Positions 26,001-32,496 of a stretch of 64,000 nucleotides of DNA are shown piece after piece. The notes beneath the pieces are model-generated. The model was not told the origin of the DNA. It ran no database searches and saw nothing but the letters and a program-made list of their open reading frames with translations. Numbering within the stretch: the first letter of the stretch is position 1; every line of letters begins with the position of its first letter. The position numbers and the translations under genes are program-made. Origin of the DNA: Saprospiraceae bacterium (GTDB lineage: Bacteria; Bacteroidota; Bacteroidia; Chitinophagales; Saprospiraceae). The stretch spans positions 62,001-126,000 of the forward strand of contig JANQPA010000036.1 in assembly GCA_028285545.1 (NCBI GenBank), written 5' to 3'.

Positions 26001-27632
26001 GAAGATCAGGATTCACTGCGGTTTGATGGAAAAACAGCCAATTATGATTTGACCACCAATACCTTGAAAATTGGCGGAGTTCCACATATTATTTCCGCTG
26101 ATGCTCTGGTTTACCCTGATAGTGGAAAGGTGGAAATTCAGGCTGGAGGTGTTATGACCACCTTAGAAAATGCAAGAATTGTGGCAGATACAGTAACGAA
26201 ATACCATGTTATCAACCGGGCTACGGTAAATATTAAGGGTAGAAAAAATTATACCGGAAGTGGTTTTTACGAATATAATGTAGGAGATAAAGAACAGGAG
26301 ATTGAGTTCGCAAATATTATAGGTACAAGGGTAGGTAAGGGGCCTATCAGCAAAAGGCCAACTGCCACAAGAGCTAAAGGTACAGTGAAAGAGAGTGATA
26401 ATTTTATCATTGATCAAAAAACGGGATTCCAAGGGACAATTACACTTTCTTCAGATTCGAAAAACTTGTTCTTTGATGGCTTTGCCAGGATGAAATCCGA
26501 AAAATTGCCAACACCTTATTGGTTTTCAGTAAAAAGTGAAGGGGACAAAAAAGACCTGGCTATTGCCTATGATCGTCCACTAACCCCAGATGGAAGCAGG
26601 TTGGAAACAGGTATATTTTTGAGTAAAGAAAGTTCAAGAATCTATCCAAGTGTTATGATGCCTTTATATTATAGAAAGGATAGACCCATCTTACCAGTAA
26701 CAGGCTATTTCAAATATGATGAGGATAATGATGAATTTATCTTTGGCGATTCAACTCGAATATTCACCGAGAATGTAAGAGGAAGTAAATTAATCTTTAG
26801 TAATAAAACTGGATTGGTAAAAGCTGAGGGAGCAGTGAACATAGGATCGGGCTTGAAAATGGTAAGTGTAACGGCTGCCGGGAAAACAGAGACAGAGTTC
26901 CCCAAAGATCTTCCTAAAAAAGAAGAACCCATCAATCCTAATATTATGTTGGATGAGCCGGTGAATCCTGATTCTGTCAAAATAGAAGAAGAACCTGCCA
27001 TCAAGGTTAATATGAAAATTCTTGCGGGAGTTAACATGGCCATCCCCGAAAAATTCCTGAAAATTATTGCTGATGATGTGATCAGTTCTGCTTTTGCCAC
27101 ACCTAATGTTTCCTATTTGACGGATATAGGGTTTTACAAAATGGCAGCCAGTCAAATTTTCCCTGATAATTCTGAAATTAGAGAAGCTTTGGCTTTTATG
27201 TCATCAGGCTATCTTGAAATTCCCAAGAAATTTAACCCTTATGACTTTTTATTCAGTCGCTTAGAATTGACCTGGGATTCAGAATACCAATCTTTTGTCA
27301 ATTCAAATGATAAATTGGGACTTGCCAGCATCAAAGGTGAACCAATTAATAAGATGGTGGAAGGATTTGTGGAATTTAAAATGCCTTCTAATGAAGATGA
27401 TAGGCTTTACATTTATATAAAATCTCCAAGCGGGTATTTTTATTTCCTTGGCTTTAAGCAGGGAATTATGGATATGACTTCTGATAATCCTCGATTTAAT
27501 GAAGAGTTGATAAAAATGAAAAAGAAGGATTTGGTCATCAAACTTCCAAATGGAGAGTCTATGGAGATTCAGCCTGTTGAACAAAGTAAAGCTCGATTGT
27601 TCTTAAGAAGAATGCAGGTCATAGGAAAATAA
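23037..27632 (+). CDS. Large secreted protein of unknown function, 1531 residues
   Basis: The ATG at 23037 gives a signal peptide (MYKLYFSFALTCCFFYSTIQAQ); the frame extends to a TTG at 23031. Beyond that I recognise no named domain. The first ~190 residues are mostly helical (RSEFIVQLKDYMTSNKMKRVEDVYKEF is the style). Residues about 190-450 are beta-rich with short repeated strands (ARLYYPHFLGKRLVKGAFSD; then GGVRIQGTTIYGDG). Residues about 465-530 look like a small winged-helix-like helical domain (LAKRLNPNYNVKNIESLL). The rest is again beta-rich with recurring G-x-G-x-V/F strand pairs such as LQGKGRVKYLGASLDAEGI and GLKGIGKFSWDRANMDSN, resembling long beta-groove proteins (LptD/AsmA style), but no homology is proven. 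There is no type IX tail and no lipobox. It is likely periplasmic or outer-membrane associated. Confidence 0.8.
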   Translation: MYKLYFSFALTCCFFYSTIQAQYLDTFSQVRSEFIVQLKDYMTSNKMKRVEDVYKEFESSFNGGMFSDEEITKIYEIGNSMLALRLSPSPYFSQYFACLGVIKKNTGDEEKLKEWHLVVERMLERVEQTRRTKPFLSFLTFTKPFYEKKALKYSEFGTSWFAFSDEFTLDLIEDEPVVRFDKLDIMSKHKQDSMLILETSGIFYPTRSVWNGNGGKVIWDRLIGEDEEEVYVEFPEYSLEVTKNIYSVENARLYYPHFLGKRLVKGAFSDKIVSVTKGGNTSFPRFKSYELQLDVDNIGEGIEYKGGVRIQGTTIYGDGTKENPAGISIYDEKGKLMFKGSSSQFVIRQGTQLYGEKVDASVYCDKDSIYHPSVGIRFNIPEKEMTLIRGDKGADKNPFFSSFHQVNINAERMVAYFDKDSVVIGKEAIEIFKKPSVSFQSLHFFKESDYYRLQNIASVNPIATIKKVAEDQGLNYLDAESLAKRLNPNYNVKNIESLLFEMVAGGFINYDDSYKEVEVKDKVFHYANAKQKKVDYDVLQITSDTLGVNAQFNYKDNYIAIDGAKRIEFSEKQRVGVLPKDKRVILKENRNMDFDGKLFAGLSIIEGRQFHFSYEKFRIELDTIDYFDLFVPTGELDKKGRPVAYGIDSRIEDLTGVLMIDAPHNKSGQENIKMFPSLQTTDYSYVYYDRKDIQDSVYTRDSFYFRLEPFGIDHLDYYLPIDINFKGKLFPADIFPVFADTLKLQPDGSLGVTTETPGDGYDVYGGKGAYTGIINLSNKGLQGKGRVKYLGASLDAEGIVFRPKQMTAKADEFYLEEDRESEVEVPQAKGLDVSINWRPFKDSMYINTENNAFSLFKEEGYRLEGQSILTPGGLKGIGKFSWDRANMDSNYFSFGAFSVEADTTSLNILAYNAASAASKPALTTQNVKALIDFDEQKGDFFTNDRFSKTALPYNGYETSMNEFAWNMEKELVEFNSDESSLGRFLSVIEDQDSLRFDGKTANYDLTTNTLKIGGVPHIISADALVYPDSGKVEIQAGGVMTTLENARIVADTVTKYHVINRATVNIKGRKNYTGSGFYEYNVGDKEQEIEFANIIGTRVGKGPISKRPTATRAKGTVKESDNFIIDQKTGFQGTITLSSDSKNLFFDGFARMKSEKLPTPYWFSVKSEGDKKDLAIAYDRPLTPDGSRLETGIFLSKESSRIYPSVMMPLYYRKDRPILPVTGYFKYDEDNDEFIFGDSTRIFTENVRGSKLIFSNKTGLVKAEGAVNIGSGLKMVSVTAAGKTETEFPKDLPKKEEPINPNIMLDEPVNPDSVKIEEEPAIKVNMKILAGVNMAIPEKFLKIIADDVISSAFATPNVSYLTDIGFYKMAASQIFPDNSEIREALAFMSSGYLEIPKKFNPYDFLFSRLELTWDSEYQSFVNSNDKLGLASIKGEPINKMVEGFVEFKMPSNEDDRLYIYIKSPSGYFYFLGFKQGIMDMTSDNPRFNEELIKMKKKDLVIKLPNGESMEIQPVEQSKARLFLRRMQVIGK

Positions 27633-27701
27633 AATAATTATATTAAATATTATTCATCCTGAGGGTTTTAGGATATTTCATTCTTAATCACCAAAAAACG
27701 G

Positions 27702-27756
27702 GAGATAAATAACTGCAGAAGGCAGTTAAATATCTCTGATGGGAGATCATTTTTTG
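27702..27756 (+). other. Alternative hairpins, possible attenuator or terminator
   Basis: GAGATA...TATCTC (27702-27707 with 27731-27736) encloses a perfect AACTGC-AGAAG-GCAGTT stem. ATCTC (27732-27736) can instead pair with GAGAT (27743-27747), which precedes a run of T. The two pairings exclude each other. It lies 70 bp after the large gene and 56 bp before the next one. The simplest reading is a terminator for the large gene. Confidence 0.4.
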
Positions 27757-27811
27757 TAAATAATTTTTTAAAATTTGGGAAGGGCATGTTTGATATAAAA
27801 TTATCAAGACT

Positions 27812-28246
27812 ATGAATCCAGTTTTTAAAAAGATGCAGTATAAAGGAGTAGGCAAGCTATTGGTTTTGAATGCTCCTGAATCCTTCATGTCTGAGGTAGA
27901 GGATATGAAAGATTTTGTTGTCCATACTCAAATAAAAGAAGGTGAAAAGTATCAATTTATCCTGTGCTTTGTATCCGAGGCGGCTGATATTGAATCCTCT
28001 AGCCCTTCTCTTTCTCAAATATTAGAGGAAGATGGGCTTTTCTGGTGGGCTTATACCAAAAAATCTTCAAAAAAATATACCACCGATATCACCAGAGATT
28101 TTGGTTGGCAACCCTTGGGAGATCTAGGTTTCGAGCCTGTGCGCATGGTAGCAATTGATGTGGATTGGAGTGCCTTGAGATTTCGACCTGTCAAACTCAT
28201 AAAAAAGCTTACCAGAAATAAGAACATGAGACTTACCAAAGATTAA
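27812..28246 (+). CDS. Conserved hypothetical protein (DUF3052-like)
   Basis: 144 residues, soluble, with no signal peptide. Start MNPVFKKMQYKGVGKLLVLNAPESF, then a beta-alpha arrangement with QFILCFVSEAADIE, LFWWAYTKKSSKKYTTDITRDFGW and RMVAIDVDWSALRFRPVKLIKKL. This pattern recurs in small Bacteroidota hypothetical proteins related to DUF3052. No catalytic site is visible and no function is known to me. The gene stands alone, with a hairpin region before it and a repeat region after it. The last residues (KKLTRNKNMRLTKD) are basic. Confidence 0.75.
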   Translation: MNPVFKKMQYKGVGKLLVLNAPESFMSEVEDMKDFVVHTQIKEGEKYQFILCFVSEAADIESSSPSLSQILEEDGLFWWAYTKKSSKKYTTDITRDFGWQPLGDLGFEPVRMVAIDVDWSALRFRPVKLIKKLTRNKNMRLTKD

Positions 28247-28280
28247 TATTACCACTGCACCGATTTTTTGGGAGTATAGG

Positions 28281-28378
28281 GTAATGAGGATTAATGACGA
28301 ATTTTGAATGATGAATTTTGAATGACGAGACACGAGACACCCAATACTCAATACTCAATACCCAGTACTCAATACCAG
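28281..28378. repeat. Intergenic short-tandem repeats: GAATTTTGAATGA units, then CAATACTC units
   Basis: GACGAATTTTGAATGA and GATGAATTTTGAATGA repeat in tandem, then CGAGACAC, then CAATACTC CAATACTC CAATACCC AGTACTC CAATACC (8-bp units). The first part is the reverse complement of the TCATTCAAAATTC core found at 14345, 56190 and 59375; the second resembles the AATACCCC array at 40757. Confidence 0.65.
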
Positions 28379-28383
28379 GTATT

Positions 28384-28415
28384 ATTGTGAGAAATTCTAA
28401 AATTAATTATATTTG
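28384..28415 (+). promoter_or_regulatory. Promoter of the tetR gene
   Basis: A -33 ATTG (28384-28387) and a perfect -7 TATATTTG (28408-28415) are separated by 20 bp, the Bacteroidota sigma-ABfr spacing. The operator palindrome starts 3 bp after the -7 element, where a bound repressor would block initiation. Confidence 0.7.
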
Positions 28416-28417
28416 TA

Positions 28418-28431
28418 AGTGATTACTCACT
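28418..28431. promoter_or_regulatory. Operator palindrome O1 at the tetR promoter
   Basis: AGTGATTACTCACT has 5-bp arms AGTGA/TCACT and matches the O2 core AGTGAGTGCTCACT at 28992-29005 in 11 of 14 positions. Its place just after the -7 element fits TetR autorepression. The GTG at 28419 lies inside it. Confidence 0.65.
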
Positions 28432-28451
28432 ATTTGGCTACAGTGAATAAA

Positions 28452-28973
28452 ATGACGGACAAGAAAGAAAAGATATTAAGCGCAGCCTTGGAGCTTTTTG
28501 CCAATGATGGTTTTAATGCCACCTCAACGAGTAAAATAGCACAAAAAGCTGGAGTATCTGAAGGATTAATTTTTAGGCACTTTGATAATAAAAAAGGCCT
28601 ACTTAATGCCATTATGGGCGAGGCAGAAAGCAGATTAATGGAGCTTTTTACTCCTATGATGCAGGAGGAAAATCCCAAGAAAATTATTGAAATGTATATT
28701 GAAATGCCATTCAGCGTAGATGAGTCACAACGAAGTTTTTGGAAGCTCCAATTCATGTTGAAATGGCAGGAAGAGTATTATAATCCTGATAAGTTGAAAC
28801 CTTTTTTGGACAAAATAGCTATTGCATTTAAAGAATTGGGATTTAAAAAACCTGAATTAGAAGCCAAACACCTTGAACAGGTGATAGAATCTCTTTCAAT
28901 AAGTATTCTCAGAGAGGGTAAGGAAGGTAAGGAAGCATTTAAAGAGTTTTTGCTAGAAAAATACAATGTATAA
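28452..28973 (+). CDS. TetR/AcrR-family transcriptional regulator
   Basis: 173 residues from the ATG at 28452; the frame extends to a GTG at 28419 but that codon lies inside the operator. The N-terminal helix-turn-helix is canonical (KEKILSAALELFANDGFNATSTSKIAQKAGVSEGLIFRHFDNKKGL style). The ligand-binding domain (about 60-173) has no close named match. Palindromes of one kind lie at its own promoter and just after its stop, before the cytochrome c gene. It therefore probably represses itself and the cytochrome c / isoquinoline oxidoreductase-type genes, with an unknown aromatic or aldehyde-type inducer (inference). Confidence 0.9.
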   Translation: MTDKKEKILSAALELFANDGFNATSTSKIAQKAGVSEGLIFRHFDNKKGLLNAIMGEAESRLMELFTPMMQEENPKKIIEMYIEMPFSVDESQRSFWKLQFMLKWQEEYYNPDKLKPFLDKIAIAFKELGFKKPELEAKHLEQVIESLSISILREGKEGKEAFKEFLLEKYNV

Positions 28974-28982
28974 AATTTTCAT

Positions 28983-29014
28983 AAAATAAAAAGTGAGTGC
29001 TCACTTTTTATTTT
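28983..29014. promoter_or_regulatory. Operator palindrome O2 / possible terminator between tetR and cytochrome c gene
   Basis: Perfect inverted repeat AAAATAAAAAGTGAG-TG-CTCACTTTTTATTTT, 15-bp arms. The core AGTGAGTGCTCACT (28992-29005) is close to O1. It begins 10 bp after the tetR stop and ends 22 bp before the cytochrome ATG. It could act as an operator for the downstream operon, as a tetR terminator, or both. Confidence 0.65.
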
Positions 29015-29036
29015 AAACACAGGCAAACCTACTACC

Positions 29037-29654
29037 ATGAAAAAAACTAAGCTAAAGTATTTACTAATCATGCTACTAGTAATGAGTATAGTCTTCGGCT
29101 TTGCTTACAACCATTCAAAAGAACCTACTATAGCTATTTTTAATACTCAAGATGAAGTAAACCAGAATGTTGACGAAGCATTTGACAAAATGATGTCTGT
29201 TTTAACCCATAAAAGATGCGTAAATTGTCATCCAGCAGGTGACCGACCTCGACAAGGAGAAGACAGCCATATTCATAATTTTGATGTGCAAAGAGGTCCC
29301 GATAACCATGGCCTGCCTGCCTTGAAATGTGAATCCTGCCATCAGCAGGAAAATAATAATTTCTCAGGCGTTCCCGGGGCACCTGAATGGAGCCTTGCCC
29401 CTTTGGCTATGCGCTGGGAAGGTTTGACTAAAGTCGAGATTGCGAGATCTATACTGGATAGATCGATAAATGGAAATCGCTCATTAGAGGAAACGGTCGA
29501 ACATCTAACAGAACACGAATTGGTTCTTTGGGCTTGGGAGCCAGGAGTTGATGCCAATGGAGTGCCTAGAGAAAAACCTCCTGTACCACTTGATGAATAC
29601 ATTGAAGCTGTTAAGGAGTGGGCTGAAGCTGGAGCTCCCATACCAGAAGAATAA
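29037..29654 (+). CDS. Periplasmic diheme cytochrome c-type protein
   Basis: 205 residues. An N-terminal membrane segment (about 8-25) acts as anchor or signal. Two CxxCH heme c sites are seen: C61-V-N-C-H65 and C98-E-S-C-H102. The rest is hydrophilic, with PLAMRWEGLTKVEIARSILD and a Pro/Glu-rich C-terminus. Proteins of this type are found next to isoquinoline 1-oxidoreductase-like enzymes in Bacteroidota and are the likely electron acceptor from their iron-sulfur subunit (inference from position). It is the first gene after O2 and is followed by the two oxidoreductase subunits on the same strand, 98 bp and 11 bp apart. Confidence 0.87.
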   Translation: MKKTKLKYLLIMLLVMSIVFGFAYNHSKEPTIAIFNTQDEVNQNVDEAFDKMMSVLTHKRCVNCHPAGDRPRQGEDSHIHNFDVQRGPDNHGLPALKCESCHQQENNNFSGVPGAPEWSLAPLAMRWEGLTKVEIARSILDRSINGNRSLEETVEHLTEHELVLWAWEPGVDANGVPREKPPVPLDEYIEAVKEWAEAGAPIPEE

Positions 29655-29752
29655 ATTCACCTTTCTGACTTAAGCAGTATCTGGAAAATGAATAAAGGTA
29701 CTACTGTAGAAATAATATTTGATATTTTGTATATCTACTTAAATCTAATAAA

Positions 29753-30220
29753 ATGAAAATATCATTCACAATAAATGGAAATTCGGAGAGTGTAGATGTT
29801 GATGGCAATACCCCCTTGTTGTGGGTAGTTAGAGATGTGCTGGATCTTAAAGGGACAAAATTTGGCTGTGGTAAAGCTGCCTGTGGTGCTTGCACCCTGC
29901 ATGTGAACGGAGAGTCTATTCGTTCTTGCTCTTATGCCGTCAAATTTGCAGAAGGCAAAAATATCACCACTATAGAAGGTTTGTCTGATGGAGATCAATT
30001 GCACCCTGTTCAACAAGCTTGGATAGAAGAAATTGTTCCCCAATGTGGTTATTGCCAGCCTGGATTTATGATGGCTACGGCAGCCTTATTGGAAAAAGTA
30101 CCCAATCCTACCGACAAAGATATTGATGATAATATTGTTAATGTGTGCAGATGTGCTACCTATTATCGTATGCGTAAAGCCATTCATCGGGCTGCTGAAA
30201 TAAAAAATACTAAGCTCTAA
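29753..30220 (+). CDS. iorA: (2Fe-2S) small subunit of isoquinoline 1-oxidoreductase-type molybdenum hydroxylase
   Basis: 155 residues. The N-terminal plant-type ferredoxin fold has Cys39, Cys44, Cys47 and Cys59 (FGCGKAACGACTLHVNG); the C-terminal helical 2Fe-2S domain has Cys98, Cys101, Cys132 and Cys134 (PQCGYCQPGFMM and VCRCATYYRMRKA). This is the usual alpha subunit, passing electrons from the molybdenum site outward. The large subunit begins 11 bp after its stop, so the two are translationally linked. No signal peptide is present; export would depend on the Tat signal of the large subunit. The gene name follows the family, not a proven substrate. Confidence 0.92.
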   Translation: MKISFTINGNSESVDVDGNTPLLWVVRDVLDLKGTKFGCGKAACGACTLHVNGESIRSCSYAVKFAEGKNITTIEGLSDGDQLHPVQQAWIEEIVPQCGYCQPGFMMATAALLEKVPNPTDKDIDDNIVNVCRCATYYRMRKAIHRAAEIKNTKL

Positions 30221-30231
30221 AAATAACAGTC

Positions 30232-32427
30232 ATGAGTGAAAAAGAACAAAATAAATCAGAACAAAAGGAGGGAGGTAAAAAGAAATTTTCCAGAAGAAAA
30301 TTTATGATTCGATCAGCAGTAGGAGTTGGAGTTTTAGTGGGCACAGCCTATTTGACTCGATCTATGTGGAGACGTAAATTAGCTGACTTGGCTAATGCAG
30401 GAGATGCTTTTTATATGGGAAATACAAAAACACCCATGATATGGTTTGAAATAACTGCTGAAAATCAGGTGATTCTCCATTCTCCTAAAGTAGAAATGGG
30501 GCAAGGTTCTTTTACTAGTTTTGCCCAAATTGCTGCAGATGAACTGGAAGTTGATGTCAATCAAATAAAAGTAGTTCATGCAGAAACCGCTTCTGGCAAT
30601 GTGGATGGATTCTCTACTGGAGGGAGTACATCAGTCTCGGGTTTATGGCAGCCGCTGAGAGAATTAGCTGCTACCATGAGGGAAATGCTTAAAAATGAAG
30701 CAGCAAAATTATTAAATGTTGAAGCCTCCAGCTTAACAGCTAAGGATGGAGTGATTAGTGGAGGAGGAAGATCATTAACTTATGGTGATATTGTCAAGGA
30801 AGTCCAGGAATGGGATATTCCTGATACGCCCCCATTAAAAGATGTAAAAGACTATAAGTTTGTAGGGCAACCGGTGCCCAGGATTGATCTAAGGGATAAA
30901 GTACTTGGTGCTCCAATGTTTGGTATGGATGCATCTATGCCTGATATGTTGTATGGTGCGGTGGTAAGATCCTCATCGATTGGCGCAACTTATATTAGTG
31001 CAGATACAAGTGAGGCGGAAAAAATGCCTGGGGTAGTTAAAATAGTTAAAGAAAAAGACTTTGTTGGGGTAGTAGCCAATACTCGGATGGAAGCCGAAAG
31101 CGCTAAGAATGCGATCAAAGTAACCTGGGATATCCCAAAACAATGGCAATCCAGTGATATTGAAGATATGATCCAGGTGGGTAAGGGAGATCCGGTGGTG
31201 ATTCAAAAGAAGGGACAGGCCAAGAGAATATTAAATAATGAGGAGGATATTATAACAGCTGAATACAAAAGCCCCATCGGTGCTCATGCACAAATCGAAC
31301 CTAATGGAGCAGTAGCTTATGTAGAGGAAGATAAGGCTACCATTATTATGTCTACACAAGTCGTAAACCTGACCAGAAGAGAAGTAGCCAAGCGCCTGGG
31401 TATGAAAAAAGAAGCGGTTAATGTGCAACCTACCTATTTGGGGGGAGGCTTCGGTCGTCGTTTGCATACCCCAAATGCGGTTCAAGCGGCTCTCCTGTCT
31501 AAGGCGGTAGGTAAACCGGTTAAATGCTTCTTTAATCGTAAAGAAGAATTCCAACACGATACCTTTCGTCCGCCAACTCATCATGTCTTAAAAGCTAAAT
31601 TAGGCGAAGATGGATTAATTCGTGCCATCGAACATAATGTGTCAAGTGGTGATGTAATGTTTGGCTCAGCTTTATTGCCACAGTTTATCAATCCAATAAT
31701 AGGGGCTGATGTAGGTGCCTGGCGTGGAGGCATGATTCAATATCGTAAAATCCCTAATTTTAGGGCAGTTTCATGGAGGGTGAAATTACCTTTTGCCACT
31801 TCCTGGTGGAGAAGCCTGGGCTTATTAGCTAATACCTTCGCTGTTGAAAGCTTTATGGATGAACTGGCCATAAAAGCAGGAAAAGACCCTGTGCAATTTC
31901 GTTTGGATCAAATCCAAGATGATGAGAACGGATATCGACTCAGCGAGGTAATAAAGGCTGCCGCCCAAAAAGCTGGTTGGAAAGACGGAGTCCATGATGG
32001 GAAAGCCATGGGTTTTGCCGCTTCCACAGATGCGAATACTCCTTGTGCTCATGTGGCGGAGGTCTCTATTGAAAACAATGAAATTAAAGTTCATAAGGTC
32101 ACTTGCGTAATAGACCCTGGACTTGCCGTTAATCCGGACCAGGTAAAAGCCCAGTGTGAAGGATGTATCATAATGGGATTAAGTGGAGCCTTGTATGAGA
32201 AAATGGATGTAGTGGATGGCCAATTGACTCCTACGATATATGGTCCCTATCGCATGGCCTTAATGAGGCATGCCCCCAAAGAAATTGACGTTGTTATCCT
32301 GGAGAATGCAGATGCTCCCGGGCCAGTTGGGGAGCCACCCATGGGACCCATTGGAGCTGCTGTGGCCAATGCTGTTTTCAGGCTTACCGGTCAGCGACTT
32401 AGGGAAATGCCACTCCAATTAGGATAG
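30232..32427 (+). CDS. iorB: Molybdopterin-binding large subunit of isoquinoline 1-oxidoreductase-type hydroxylase
   Basis: 731 residues. Charged N-terminus, then a twin-arginine signal (FSRRKFMIRSAVGVGVLVG), so the enzyme should be folded in the cytoplasm and exported or anchored. Family features: KVEMGQGSFTSFAQIAADEL, GGSTSVSGLW, GGGFGRRL (molybdopterin loop), an R-rich R-KEEFQHDTFRP segment, and near the end GPVGEPPMGPIGAAVANAV with the conserved Glu of the active site. These enzymes hydroxylate N-heterocycles or oxidise aldehydes. The fused two-half large subunit and Tat signal are typical of IorB/aldehyde-oxidising homologues. No XdhC-like maturation gene lies nearby, so it must be encoded elsewhere. 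Substrate is not predictable. Confidence 0.92.
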   Translation: MSEKEQNKSEQKEGGKKKFSRRKFMIRSAVGVGVLVGTAYLTRSMWRRKLADLANAGDAFYMGNTKTPMIWFEITAENQVILHSPKVEMGQGSFTSFAQIAADELEVDVNQIKVVHAETASGNVDGFSTGGSTSVSGLWQPLRELAATMREMLKNEAAKLLNVEASSLTAKDGVISGGGRSLTYGDIVKEVQEWDIPDTPPLKDVKDYKFVGQPVPRIDLRDKVLGAPMFGMDASMPDMLYGAVVRSSSIGATYISADTSEAEKMPGVVKIVKEKDFVGVVANTRMEAESAKNAIKVTWDIPKQWQSSDIEDMIQVGKGDPVVIQKKGQAKRILNNEEDIITAEYKSPIGAHAQIEPNGAVAYVEEDKATIIMSTQVVNLTRREVAKRLGMKKEAVNVQPTYLGGGFGRRLHTPNAVQAALLSKAVGKPVKCFFNRKEEFQHDTFRPPTHHVLKAKLGEDGLIRAIEHNVSSGDVMFGSALLPQFINPIIGADVGAWRGGMIQYRKIPNFRAVSWRVKLPFATSWWRSLGLLANTFAVESFMDELAIKAGKDPVQFRLDQIQDDENGYRLSEVIKAAAQKAGWKDGVHDGKAMGFAASTDANTPCAHVAEVSIENNEIKVHKVTCVIDPGLAVNPDQVKAQCEGCIIMGLSGALYEKMDVVDGQLTPTIYGPYRMALMRHAPKEIDVVILENADAPGPVGEPPMGPIGAAVANAVFRLTGQRLREMPLQLG

Positions 32428-32433
32428 TAGAAA

Positions 32434-32493
32434 GTAAAAAGTAAGAAGTAGAAGGACATAGAGTCTTTCTACCTTCTACTTCTTACTTTTTAC
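32434..32493. repeat. Convergent-gene palindromic repeat with perfect 22-bp arms
   Basis: The left arm 32434-32455 (GTAAAAAGTAAGAAGTAG...) and right arm 32472-32493 are perfect reverse complements across 16 nt. The arms are purine-rich and pyrimidine-rich, made of 7-bp-like units around GTAGAAG. It fills the gap between the iorB stop and the minus-strand VPS10 stop and could act as a bidirectional terminator, though T-runs are short. Confidence 0.8.
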
Positions 32494-32496
32494 CAT

